Part shown: positions 8,511-17,409 of the stretch, piece after piece
How positions within the stretch are numbered: position 1 is the stretch's first letter
Layout of the letters: each line of letters opens with the position of its first letter
From: Hydnum rufescens UP504
Taxonomy: Eukaryota > Basidiomycota > Agaricomycetes > Cantharellales > Hydnaceae
Direction: 5' to 3'
Length of the DNA: 18,000 nt
Assembly (NCBI GenBank): GCA_014904985.1
Contig: MU128958.1
Span: forward strand, 1 to 18,000
Program-made: the position numbers and the translations under genes
Notes under the pieces: generated by a model
What the model was told of the DNA's origin: nothing
Databases searched by the model: none
The model's input: only the letters and a program-made list of their open reading frames with translations

Positions 8511-8917
8511 ATCTTGCTCCCCCCTAAACAAGTACATGCCCAAAAACTCCCCAGCCCCCCTGAGCCCTGTACAAAAACCCAACACTGGCTGTAAGATTTT
8601 TCCACAAAGTTCATGTAAAAATTCATGCTAAGGCCATGAGCTTCGTGGGATAGCATTATCCAGGAAGACCCACAAGTATAGCAGTAAGTCACGAGAGGAT
8701 CAGTCACAGGGGGGGGATCAACCAGAGTGGGATCAAATAACACTGTGAGCAGAAGCACATGGTTATGTTGGTTGGGGGTATTGGGTTAGGTCCCAGCAAG
8801 CCTGGGAATGCTCCTGAATGGGTCAGCAGGCTATACAGACTTATTGGCAATTGGGATTGTTTATTTATTACTATTTGTTCTCATTATAACACATAATTAT
8901 TCATTTATTATTATTAT
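8511..8917. other. Element I right flank, no gene seen
   Basis: C-rich then AT-rich sequence with no convincing reading frame. Part of it (CATGCTAAGGC near 8626 and GGGTCAGCAGGCTATA near 8820) reappears in the degraded tract near 11280 and 11610. Confidence 0.4.
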
Positions 8918-9289
8918 ACTATTGTTACGAGTCGTACTCACAACCTCTTACATAACCCCATCATGTGACCTCATCCCCCTCACCTTATTGTATTTCCTCC
9001 CTTATTGTCCTTGATCTCTATATAAGTAGCTATCTCCAGTACTCTAGCTCCTTAGAAAGATCAAGAATATATGTCTGTACCTGACTCTCTTCCTCATTCA
9101 TTCCCTCTCATCTCAAGTCTCTTGGGAATTCAGTTCTTTCGCTCCACTCTCTGTGTTCTTGTCTTCCACAACATTACATAATCATTCACTTCATGAATCC
9201 ATTCATCAGATATATTAAGGGCTCCCCATCCCTACTCGACCTGATTACGTAATCACTCCCCTGTACTAGGAACGACCCTTAACAACTAT
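8918..9289. repeat. Solo LTR with 5-bp target duplication
   Basis: The LTR body is 8923-9284 (362 bp). It starts TGTTACGAG and ends CCCTTAACA, giving the TGTTA/TAACA termini typical of LTR retroelements. It is flanked by the perfect direct repeat ACTAT (8918-8922 and 9285-9289). Inside, CTATATAAG near 9017-9026 is a good TATA box, with CT-rich sequence downstream as expected for U3/R. No internal coding region lies next to it, so this is a solo LTR left by LTR-LTR recombination. Confidence 0.88.
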
Positions 9290-9341
9290 TATACATGTAT
9301 CATACAGCTTATCCCCCCTCCCCCCTCCTGGTATTCAACAG

Positions 9342-9387
9342 GGGTTGCATGTTTATATTTGGCAGGGTTGCGGGTTTTTATTCGGCA
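9342..9387. repeat. Two tandem 23-nt repeats
   Basis: GGGTTGCATGTTTATATTTG and GGGTTGCGGGTTTTTATTCG begin adjacent 23-nt units at 9342 and 9365, each ending GCA. A third unit starts GGGTCACC. Confidence 0.6.
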
Positions 9388-9439
9388 GGGTCACCAGATT
9401 AGTTGAGGGTAGGTGTGGGCAGTGGGGTCAGAAGAATAC

Positions 9440-9565
9440 CTAGAATAGTACATTAGTGAAAAAAAGAAAAGCCACACAAAAGGAGCAGCCTGTGCTGCTC
9501 CTTTTGTGTGATCTTACATATACTTACTGTAAAAAATCACCACACCTGCGGAAGTGGGTGTGGCT
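9440..9565 (-). other. Orphan hairpin-intron unit D1
   Basis: Intron 9527-9440 (88 nt) with GTAAGT donor and TTCTAG acceptor. The hairpin at 9473-9510 is 38 nt with perfect 17-bp arms (CACACAAAAGGAGCAGC) and loop CTGT. The exon palindrome is decayed (ACCACACCTGC...GGTGTGGC). Downstream sequence to about 9787 (AGGCTCAGGCAATAACCTAA, then TAGTTACACATTAAAACCAG) matches the outer acceptor side of element II's right arm (about 16895-16965), so this is a piece of an element arm. Confidence 0.8.
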
Positions 9566-10200
9566 CATGTGGGTTCTCGGTGTTGTGTCATTTCATGTCT
9601 TCATTGGGTGGTGGTTTTCGTTATCTGCTTGGGTCTCGTTTGGTGTGGGTTTTGGGGGGTCATTGTTTGTGGGTTTGGTGGTCTCTGTTTGGCCATTCAT
9701 TCTCATTCAGCAGCTCTTCATTTTGTGGGCAGAGGCTCAGGCAATAACCTAAAACAATCAAGTGTTAGTTACACATTAAAACCAGTGTAAGCAGGATGGT
9801 TAATGAACCAATCCAACTACTGTCCATGAGGTTGAGCCGGGGACGAAAGAGGGGATCACAGATCTAATCTGGTTGTTTAGGTTCAAGTGGAGGAAGGTCT
9901 TTTGGACAGGGGGGATTGCAGTGAGCCAGCAAAGCCCAAGCAATTAAGTGAGAATGTGTATTTCAGTCAATTACCACACCCTAAGAATCCCTTCTTGAGA
10001 CCTTAGTCAAAGTGTAGTTAGAATTCGCTTTTTGTAATGAGAAATCACCCAGGAACCAGCAGCTGTTCAAGGAGCTTCAAACTGGAGGGAGGGGGAGAAC
10101 TAATGAATTTGTGTGCTAGCTGCACCTAATATACAATACAGACTTCAACTCAATAGAAAGTGAAAAGGTCGGACATAAGGGACACACAGAGAAAAAGAAA

Positions 10201-12074
10201 ATGCACGAAAAAGAAGAGTAGAGATTGGACTTGAATACCAGGCCAAATGCAATATGTCTAGACCAAAAAAACATCAACTAAAGAGACATGGCAGCCAGGG
10301 ACCCGCCCAATGAGTGACCGCATGAACCACTACACCTGCTGCATAGCCTTCCGTTTGGGTTGTGGTTCCTACCGTTCATTTTATCTTCTTGTCTTTAATG
10401 AACTCACATTCAGTGTAAACTTTATTCCCATACAGCACTAAAAAGAGAGCATATGCTGCCTTTTGGTGCAGCGCTAGATTTCCTACAACATAACCCAAGC
10501 CGACTCTCATACCCTCAATTATATTTTTTCGAATTAACCCACAACACCTACACACAACAACACTAGATAGAGAACAATCGACCAGCCCAAAGAAGAACAC
10601 GCAAAAGACAGTTGAGTCTCGAGCGCCACGCAAACGAAATGGGTACACAGCTGCGAATCAGCCAGATGATGAAACACCCGGAAAATGCCACTCGAAAACG
10701 ATATATGGAAGCAATGATCAGAGCTGCCTGCATGGAGAACACGGAGCGAGCGAATCGCAAGCTGCACCATTTGGTGTGAGCCTTACTATATATAGGCAAG
10801 AAATGTCTTACAGCAGATATGAATGACTGCCGTCACTAGCAAAGTGCGTGACACCCAAAACAAGGCCAAGCACACCAAAGGAGCCAGCTTAGCTGCTCTT
10901 TTTGCACTGAATTTCAAAAACTACATGCTCAACCACTAACCTAATTCGAGTGTGGTGTGTTGAGATCATATTTCTCAGATCGAGTAGTAGTCGCAAGTAT
11001 CTGAACCAATCACACGATTATGGTGGCCAAAAAGACAGTGTACAGCTGCCTCTTTTTGGTCACTTTAACTTTTATTAATCTATAATTTTTTTCATATCTA
11101 GACGCCCTAGCCAAAATCCTGCTCACACCACATAAAAAGAACAAAAGACATCACCACAAAGACTTACCCCATCCGCGCACCTCAGAACCAGAAGCAAGCA
11201 AACACAACACATGCGGTGTGATAGAAACCATGCTGAATGATATGCAACTACAACTACTCCACCGTAAAACCACAATCCATGCTAAGGCATCACGAGTGCG
11301 CAATCGATGTTGGGTATAGTAAGCATTTATCTTAACAGGTGAATTGATAGATCTCTTTCAATCTAAGATAATGTATACAGGCTGACCATACAGAAAAAAG
11401 CAGAGAAGATTGCAAGCACACGTTGTTGTGCCGAGATTGCGATACCTGAAGGGAGATTGAGGATCAAAAATCTACATCCAAATCAGTGAGATCTCATCCA
11501 GAGAAGCGGATGCGCATTTTATTTCCGCTTTAGGTTGTAGAAGGGGGTTTGGGGATTCAATTAATATGGGTCCTCCACGCCAAGACCTGCGATATATTAC
11601 TCCTGAAAATGGGTCAGCAGGCTATAAATTTTATTGCCATTCCATGACTTATATTTTCAGATTGGAAATTCTGTAATGGATATTTTAACTACTTTACTCG
11701 CTTCTTTCTACCATAACCTCATAAATATCGCCTCATTCCTTTACCAACTAATATATTCCATCTTCACCAAGTCAATTATAATTGAATATAAACCAAATCG
11801 ACAAACAGTCTTACAATACCAAAAAGGGGACATATATTAATTAGTTCTCTATTACTCATTGTTACCGAGAACCGATCCACCAACTCTTTCTTTATAGGAC
11901 ATAACCCAGCTAATTTCAGACTTGCGATACCCTTCATCTTCTTCAAGACTGGAATTACTTGCCTGCTCTTCCAAGGCATCCTATTCGCCTTTAAGGGCAG
12001 ATGAAATTGGTATTATGAAACAACCGCGGACCAGGTCCCTAGTTCCAAATTCTGGACATGCAGATCCGTCAACA
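10201..12074. repeat. Degraded patchwork of element arms
   Basis: A mosaic of poor copies. 10235-10500 resembles 16142-16360, including a broken palindrome (about 10326-10365) and hairpin (10433-10472). 10840-10910 and 10990-11101 resemble the unit I-R5 region, with broken hairpins at 10871-10909 and 11022-11063. 11620-12065 resembles the reverse complement of 13855-14190, for example GACTTGCCTGCTCTTCCAAG against GAATTACTTGCCTGCTCTTC. Many differences are one-base insertions. It is either an old decayed array or a stretch of low-accuracy consensus. Confidence 0.65.
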
Positions 12075-12378
12075 CCCCTCACTTATTGTATTTCCCCTTA
12101 TGTCTTGATCCTTATATAAGTAGCTATCTCCAGTACTCTAGCTCCTTAGAAAGATCAAGAATATATGTCTGTACCTGACTCTCTTCCTCATTCATTCCTC
12201 TCCATCTCAAGTCTCTTGGGAATTCAGTTCTTTCGCTCCACTCTCTGTGTTCTTGTCTTCCACAACATTACATAATCATTCACTTCATGAATCCATTCAT
12301 CAGATATATTAAGGGCTCCCCATCCCTACTCGACCTGATTACGTAATCACTCCCCTGTACTAGGAACGACCCTTAACA
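12075..12378. repeat. 5'-truncated second copy of the LTR
   Basis: The same sequence as 8976-9284 of the solo LTR, including TATATAAG and the CCCTTAACA end followed by ACTAT. The 5' end TGTTACGAG is missing. At 12075 the sequence switches from the degraded element II flank (GCAGATCCGTCAACA) to LTR interior. The copy arose by duplication, not by its own insertion. Confidence 0.85.
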
Positions 12379-12532
12379 ACTATTATACATGTATCATACA
12401 GCTTATCCCCCCTCCCCCCTCCTGGTATTCAACAGGGTTGCATGTTTATATTTGGCAGGGTTGCGGGTTTTTATTCGGCAGGGTCACCAGATTAGTTGAG
12501 GGTAGGTGTGGGCAGTGGGGTCAGAAGAATAC

Positions 12533-12656
12533 CTAGAATAGTACATTAGTGAAAAAAAGAAAAGCACACAAAAGGAGCAGCCTGTGCTGCTCCTTTTGTG
12601 TGATCTTACATATACTTACTGTAAAAAATCACCACACCTGCGGAAGTGGGTGTGGC
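12533..12656 (-). other. Orphan hairpin-intron unit D2
   Basis: Duplicate of D1: intron 12619-12533 (87 nt), hairpin 12565-12602 with the same stem and loop, decayed exon palindrome 12631-12656. Confidence 0.8.
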
Positions 12657-13299
12657 TCATGTGGGTTCTCGGTGTTGTGTCATTTCATGTCTTCATTGGG
12701 TGGTGGTTTTCGTTATCTGCTTGGGTCTCGTTTGGTGTGGGGTTTTGGGGGGGTCATTGTTTGTGGGTTTGGTGGTCTCTGTTTGGCCATTCATTCTCAT
12801 TCAGCAGCTCTTCATTTTGTGGGCAGAGGCTCAGGCAATAACCTAAAACAATCAAGTGTTAGTTACACATTAAAACCAGTGTAAGCAGGATGGTTAATGA
12901 ACCAATCCAACTACTGTCCATGAGGTTGAGCCGGGGACGAAAGAGGGGATCACAGATCTAATCTGGTTGTTTAGGTTCAAGTGGAGGAAGGTCTTTTGGA
13001 CAGGGGGATTGCAGTGAGCCAGCAAAGCCCAAGCAATTAAGTGAGAATGTGTATTTCAGTCAAATTACCACACCCTAAGAATCCCTTCTTGAGACCTTAG
13101 TCAAAGTGTAGTTAGAATTCGCTTTTTGTAATGAGAAATCACCCAGGAACCAGCAGCTGTTCAAGGAGCTTCAAACTGGAGGGAGGGGGAGAACTAATGA
13201 ATTTGTGTGCTAGCTGCACCTAATATACAATACAGACTTCAACTCAATAGAAAGTGAAAAGGTCGGACATAAGGGACACACAGAGAAAAAGAAATGAAG

Positions 13300-13815
13300 T
13301 TAAAATCTTCAAAACTGATGGAGATATTCCAATTTCAAGATAAAAGGGGAGATTGACACATTACATGCTATTCCTCCTTCAAACCTGGACAAGTTCCCTT
13401 AAGGAAAAGTGGAATAGGTCGCCCTGAGGGTCTTCTCCATCAGACATAAGAGGGCCGGAAGTAATTCACTATTTTGAATGGTGGAGCAAGGGGGAGTCAT
13501 GGGGAGGGAGTTGTCTTGTGAAAAATGGAGTTCGCATCCGCTCATTTTTCCCTTGGTACCGTTCGATGCGCATTTTTAACAGCTTTCAGGGTGTGGTACT
13601 CACGAACGAATATGATAAGAATTGGCTTCGAAAATCAAGAAATACTCCTTCAGAGTATGAATCATGCCAAGATATTGTTACAGGGACCGCATTTTTGATT
13701 CGTTCGTTTCGTGTTTGGTACCATTCGATAGGTACGATTTGTATCTTTCTGGGCGCGGTTGTTTCGAGTCGATCCGATCAAAAATGACGGAGAAATTCGA
13801 AAAATACTCCTTCAG
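13300..13815 (-). repeat. Dispersed repeat R, copy B
   Basis: Reverse-complement orientation relative to copies A and C. It carries two tandem versions of the ~130-nt motif, each with a TTTTGATC-type start and an ACGGTACCAAG or TGGTACCAAAC block (about 13500-13620 and 13680-13810). It also has CATGACTCCCCC on the minus strand near 13500. It forms the outermost part of element II's left arm. Confidence 0.72.
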
Positions 13816-14225
13816 AGTAGTGCAGCCCCTATCTGGATCATGTGACGGATCTGCAAGTCCAGAATTGGAACTAGGCCTGGTCCGCGTTGTTTCATAATCA
13901 CAATTCATCGCCCTTAAGGCAATAGGATGCCTTGGAAGAGCAGGCAAGTCATCCAGTCTTGAAGAAAGATGGCAAGTTGAATTGCCTTGTCCAAAGAAAA
14001 TGGACTTGAAGTAGGGCATAAACTGCCCCTTTTTGATGAAGACTGTTGAAGTCCGATGGATAGTCAATAAATTGACTGGTGGACATGGTAAAGGAATGAG
14101 GCGATATTATGGGTTGGAAAGGGTAGGAATCCAATTGATTTCTTGAATAAATGAATGGCAATAAAATTAAATGAGTGCGGTGACATATAATTGATTCATT
14201 CATAGGGAAAATGGGCCTCGGATGA
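13816..14225 (-). repeat. Element II outer left arm
   Basis: Read on the minus strand it matches 16990-17400 in order: CCGAGG, TCATTCCTTTACC, GTCAATTTATTG, ACTTCAACAG, GCAATTCAACTTGC, GAATTGTGATTATG, CAGGCCTAGTTCC, ATAGGGGCT. Identity is clearly lower than near the centre. No protein-coding signal is convincing. Confidence 0.75.
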
Positions 14226-14260
14226 GGATTCTATGGTGTAGGGATTTATCCCTCCAACAC

Positions 14261-14369
14261 TGGCACAAAAAGAGCAGCCTTCACTGCTCTTTTTGTGTCA
14301 CTGTACATATAGACATTAAAAATAAATTCACCTTAAATTACCACACACCTGCTGCAGTGGGTGTGTGGT
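14261..14369 (-). other. Hairpin-intron unit II-L1 (acceptor deleted)
   Basis: The hairpin is at 14261-14300 (17-bp arms), the donor AAG|GTGAAT at 14331, the exon palindrome at 14340-14369. The acceptor and branch found in the partner unit R4 are missing because sequence between CTCCAAC and TGGCAC was lost. CAGTG-like microhomology lies at the break. Confidence 0.75.
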
Positions 14370-14507
14370 TGGTGTGGGTTCTTCATTCAGCAGGTTTCAT
14401 CAGGTGGGTCTTCATTTGGCTGGTGTCCATTTACATTGTTGGTTGTATTTTCATTTGTTGTTGGGGTTTTGGCTGGGCTCATGCAGGTGTTGGTTCAGAT
14501 TCATGAC

Positions 14508-14649
14508 CTAGAATATTAAAATATAGGTTAGTTACAAATTTGAAGCAGTGCAAAAAGAGCAGCCTAAGCTGCTCCTTTTGTGTGGCAGTATCTACTGGGG
14601 AAGACTTACCTTATATAGTACCACACACCCACCATAGCAGGTGTGTGGT
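14508..14649 (-). other. Hairpin-intron unit II-L2
   Basis: Intron 14609-14508 (102 nt): AAG|GTAAGT to TTCTAG. The hairpin is at about 14547-14585 (core stem GCAGC, loop CTAA, with some wobble). The exon palindrome is at 14620-14649. Partner: II-R3. Confidence 0.8.
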
Positions 14650-14784
14650 TCCTGGGGCCACTTGTTGGCTCTGTATCGTTTCGAGGGTCCAGGGTTCATT
14701 TGGTGGGTGTCCACTTGGTGGGCATCTGTTTCATTCATTCTTGGTGGGTGGTTCTTCATTGTGTGTTGTGGGTTAGGTGATAAC

Positions 14785-14924
14785 CTAGAAAAATAAATAA
14801 CCTGTTAGTTAGAAATCAAAACCAGCACAAAAAGAGCAGCATATGCTGCTCTTTTTGTGCTGTTGGGTACACTGAGGGACATACCTTACATAGAACCACA
14901 CACCCACTGCAGCAGGTGTGTGGT
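14785..14924 (-). other. Hairpin-intron unit II-L3
   Basis: Intron 14884-14785 (100 nt): AAG|GTATGT to TTCTAG, branch-like CTAACTAAC. The hairpin at 14823-14862 is a perfect 40-bp palindrome (half CAGCACAAAAAGAGCAGCAT). The exon palindrome is at 14895-14924. Partner: II-R2. Confidence 0.87.
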
Positions 14925-15031
14925 TCATGCGGTCACTCATTGGGCGGGTCCCTGGCTGCCATGGTCTCATTTGTTGTGTTTTTGTCTAGCATATTGCCAT
15001 TTGGGCCTGGTATTTTGCACCAGGCCACAAT

Positions 15032-15175
15032 CTAAAATAATAATGATATGTTAGTAAAGAAATTCAAAGCAGCACAAAAAGAGCAGCTTCTGCTGCTCTT
15101 TTTGCACTGATGTATTTACTATGATAAAAAAAACTCACCTTGTTGACCACACACCCGCATCGGTGGGTGTGTGGT
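15032..15175 (-). other. Hairpin-intron unit II-L4 (centre-proximal)
   Basis: Intron 15138-15032 (107 nt): AAG|GTGAGT to TTTTAG, branch-like ACTAACAT. The hairpin is at 15075-15104 (core 13-bp arms, loop TTCT). The exon palindrome is at 15146-15175. Partner: II-R1. Confidence 0.85.
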
Positions 15176-16013
15176 TGCCTGGTTGCCTTTCTAGGCTGTT
15201 GTTGGGTGCTGGTTTGGTGGTTGCTGGTTCAGTGGGTTGTGAAGTAAGACACAGACTCAACACCGGCAATTGCTGGAACCCAAAAAGTGCCCAAATGCTG
15301 GCACTACCAGCATCATATACATTAATAGCAAGTACCTAGATGTGTAAAAAGGACTACATAATAAATATTTGTTCAAAAATATAAAAAAAGACCATGATAA
15401 TAAGTCAGAGATCAATATGGCACCATATGCCTGTATTGCACAGTGGAGTAGGCCACTTCTATGGCTTAGAATTAGCCCAAATGTAAATATATTGGTGGTG
15501 TATATGCATCCTACATGGGAGACTAGTTATATCAGACAATCACTCCATTTTTGGATTTTTGCATGTTCAATTCCCTAAATTTAGGGAATTGAATGTGCGA
15601 AAAATCCAAAATGGAGTGATTGTCTGATATAACTAGTCTCCCATGTAGGATGCATATACACCACCAATATATTTACATTTGGGCTAATTCTAAGCCATAG
15701 AAGTGGCCTACTCCACTGTGCAATACAGGCATATGGTGCCATATTGATCTCTGACTTATTATCATGGTCTTTTTTTATATTTTTGAACAAATATTTATTA
15801 TGTAGTCCTTTTTACACATCTAGGTACTTGCTATTAATGTATATGATGCTGGTAGTGCCAGCATTTGGGCACTTTTTGGGTTCCAGCAATTGCTGGTGTT
15901 GAGTCTGTGTCTTACTTCGCAACCCACTGAACCAGCAACCACCAAACCAGCACCCAACAACAGCCTAGAAAGGCAACCAGGCAACCACACACCACCGATG
16001 CGGGTGTGTGGTC
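15145..16013. repeat. Long foldback core of element II
   Basis: Arms of about 430 bp meet at CCCTAAATTTAGGG (15573-15586). I see only a few mismatches over the whole length (for example GTTGTGAAG against GTTGCGAAG). The inner part shares AAGTGG, CACTTCTATG, TAGCCCAAAT and CCTACATGGG blocks with the core of element I and with 17868-18000. Confidence 0.9.
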
Positions 16014-16127
16014 AACAAGGTGAGTTTTTTTTTATCATAGTAAATACATCAGCGCAAAAAGAGCAGCAGAAGCTGCTCTTTTTGTGCTGCTTTGAATTTC
16101 TTTACTAACATATCATTATTATTTTAG
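15984..16127 (+). other. Hairpin-intron unit II-R1
   Basis: The exon palindrome is at 15984-16012 (one base shorter than its partner). Intron 16020-16127 (108 nt): AAG|GTGAGT, ACTAACAT, TTTTAG. The hairpin is at 16051-16088, with 17-bp arms, one G-U pair and loop AGAA. Confidence 0.85.
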
Positions 16128-16234
16128 ATTGTGGCCTGGTGCAAAATACCAGGCCCAAATGGCAATATGCTAGACAAAAACACAACAAATGAGACCATGG
16201 CAGCCAGGGACCCGCCCAATGAGTGACCGCATGA

Positions 16235-16373
16235 ACCACACACCTGCTGCAGTGGGTGTGTGGTTCTATGTAAGGTATGTCCCTCAGTGTACCCAACAGC
16301 ACAAAAAGAGCAGCATATGCTGCTCTTTTTGTGCTGGTTTTGATTTCTAACTAACAGGTTATTTATTTTCTAG
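16235..16373 (+). other. Hairpin-intron unit II-R2
   Basis: The exon palindrome is at 16235-16264. Intron 16275-16373 (99 nt): AAG|GTATGT, CTAACTAAC, TTCTAG. The hairpin at 16297-16336 is a perfect 40-bp palindrome identical to II-L3. The exon before it (16128-16274) has stops in all three sense frames. Confidence 0.87.
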
Positions 16374-16507
16374 GTTATCACCTAACCCACAACACACAAT
16401 GAAGAACCGCCCAACAAGAATGAATGAAATGGATGCCTGCCAAGTGGACACCCACCAAATGAACCCAGACCCTTGAAATGATACGGAGCCAATGAGTGGC
16501 CCCAGGA

Positions 16508-16649
16508 ACCACACACCTGCTATGGTGGGTGTGTGGTACTATATAAGGTAAGTCTTCCCCAGTAGATACCACCATGCAAAAGGAGCAGCTTAGGCTGCTC
16601 TTTTTGCACTGCTTCAAATTTGTAACTAACCTATATTTTAATATTCTAG
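16508..16649 (+). other. Hairpin-intron unit II-R3
   Basis: The exon palindrome is at 16508-16537. Intron 16548-16649 (102 nt): AAG|GTAAGT, GTAACTAAC, TTCTAG. The hairpin is at 16575-16608. One arm has AAAAGG against CTTTTT, which pairs as G-U in the sense strand. Confidence 0.83.
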
Positions 16650-16786
16650 GTCATGAATCTGAACCAACACCCACACAAGCCCAGCCAAAACCCAACAACA
16701 AATGAGAATACAACCAACAATGTAAATGGACACCAGCCAAACGAAGACCCACCCGATGAAACCTGCCAAATGAAGAACCCACACCA

Positions 16787-16929
16787 ACCACACACCTGCT
16801 GTGGCAGGTGTGTGGTAATTTAAGGTGAATTTATTTTTAATGTCTATATGTACAGTGGCGCAAAAAGAGCAGTGAAGGCTGCTCTTTTTGCACTGGTTTT
16901 AACATGTAACTAACACTTGATTTTTTTAG
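16787..16929 (+). other. Hairpin-intron unit II-R4 (outermost)
   Basis: The exon palindrome is at 16787-16816. Intron 16825-16929 (105 nt): AAG|GTGAAT, GTAACTAAC, TTTTAG. The hairpin is at 16853-16895. The outer exon (AGGTTATTGCCTGAGCCT) is the part also found, inverted, beside orphan units D1 and D2. Confidence 0.83.
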
Positions 16930-16995
16930 GTTATTGCCTGAGCCTCCACCAACAAAATGAAGAGCCACTGTTGGAGGGACAAATCCCTACTACAT

Positions 16996-17400
16996 GCAAA
17001 CCCTATCCGAGGACGATCTTTCAATTAAATGAACCATTTCTCATGTCAATCTGGATGTCAATTCCCATGTCGTCATTCATTTGAGAACAAGCCCAGATGC
17101 CATATGTCTAGAATCCACAAATCCGCATCATTCCCTTACCTATACATGAGCCAATTTATTGTTCATCTGCAGCACTTCAACAGCCACCCCAAATTCCACT
17201 TTTTTTTGCCATACCTCAATGTGGCAATAGCAATTCAACTTGCTTGCTTGTTTGACCTTCATCAGTCTCCACTTCTGATACACACTTCCTGTGCCTCAAG
17301 GGTGACTCTAATGAATTGTGATTATGTAATACAACAGATTACACACCCAGGCCTTGATTCTGACTTGCGGACTTGTCACATGACAAATAGGGGCTAATGC
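16996..17400 (+). repeat. Element II outer right arm
   Basis: Diverged inverted partner of 13816-14225; shared blocks are listed in that entry. An open frame from 17029 (start MNHFSCQSGCQFPCRH) is not conserved in the partner arm, so I do not call a gene. Confidence 0.7.
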
Positions 17401-17409
17401 GGTGCTCTC

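Larger units (their letters stand above)
5544..8515. mobile_element. Foldback element I with hairpin-intron array
   Basis: A composite inverted repeat centred near 6783. The left arm carries three intron units on the minus strand (5552-5673, 5807-5950, 6257-6395). The right arm carries five on the plus strand (starting 7151, 7398, 7672, 7974, 8368). Each unit has an exon palindrome, a 5' splice-site consensus, an intron hairpin, a branch-like CTAAC or CTAAT and a TAG. Arm identity is very high for about 320 bp from the centre and then drops off quickly. No transposase is visible. The outer ends and target duplications could not be fixed by eye. Confidence 0.7.
8976..10200 (+). repeat. 1.2-kb direct duplication, copy 1
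   Basis: Nearly identical to 12075-13294. It contains the 3' part of the solo LTR, the 23-nt tandem repeats, orphan unit D1 and about 410 bp of unassigned sequence (9788-10200) with no gene. Differences seen are almost all single-base length changes, many in homopolymer runs. Confidence 0.9.
12075..13294 (+). repeat. 1.2-kb direct duplication, copy 2
   Basis: Copy of 8976-10200, ending at CACACAGAGAAAAAGAAA in both. The offset drifts from about 3099 at the start to 3092 in the middle and 3094 at the end because of small indels. The last 410 bp (about 12885-13294) hold no recognisable gene. Confidence 0.9.
14226..16995. mobile_element. Foldback element II with mirrored hairpin-intron array
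   Basis: An inverted repeat centred near 15579 with four intron units per arm in strict mirror order. Left-arm loops CTTC, CTAA, ATAT, TTCT face right-arm loops GAAG, TTAG, ATAT, AGAA. The ends match as inverted GTAGGGATTTATCCCTCCAA (14238) and its partner ending 16993. The left arm lacks about 70 nt relative to the right beside unit L1. No transposase is visible. Inverted homology continues outward to about 13300 and 17866. Confidence 0.8.

Noticed and set aside
5544..8515. Terminal inverted repeats of a CACTA, Plavaka or KDZ transposon
   Set aside because: No transposase segment lies between the arms, which meet directly at the centre, and I saw no CACTA-type end.
9456..9790. Cys/Gly/Ser-rich and Trp-rich ORFs near the orphan unit
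   Set aside because: They run straight across the hairpin and predicted splice sites and open frames exist in all three phases, so they are low-complexity by-products.
9880..9900. tRNA-like box (GGTTCAAG)
   Set aside because: No matching A box or cloverleaf arms nearby.
14823..14862. Bacterial-type intrinsic terminator (stem-loop with a T run)
   Set aside because: The T run is part of the stem, occurs symmetrically on both strands, and the host is fungal.
15369..15790. Twin 69-residue ORFs (MFKNIKKDHDNKSEINMAPY...) on opposite strands
   Set aside because: They are the same palindrome arm read from both sides, with no family match and no extension into the other cores.
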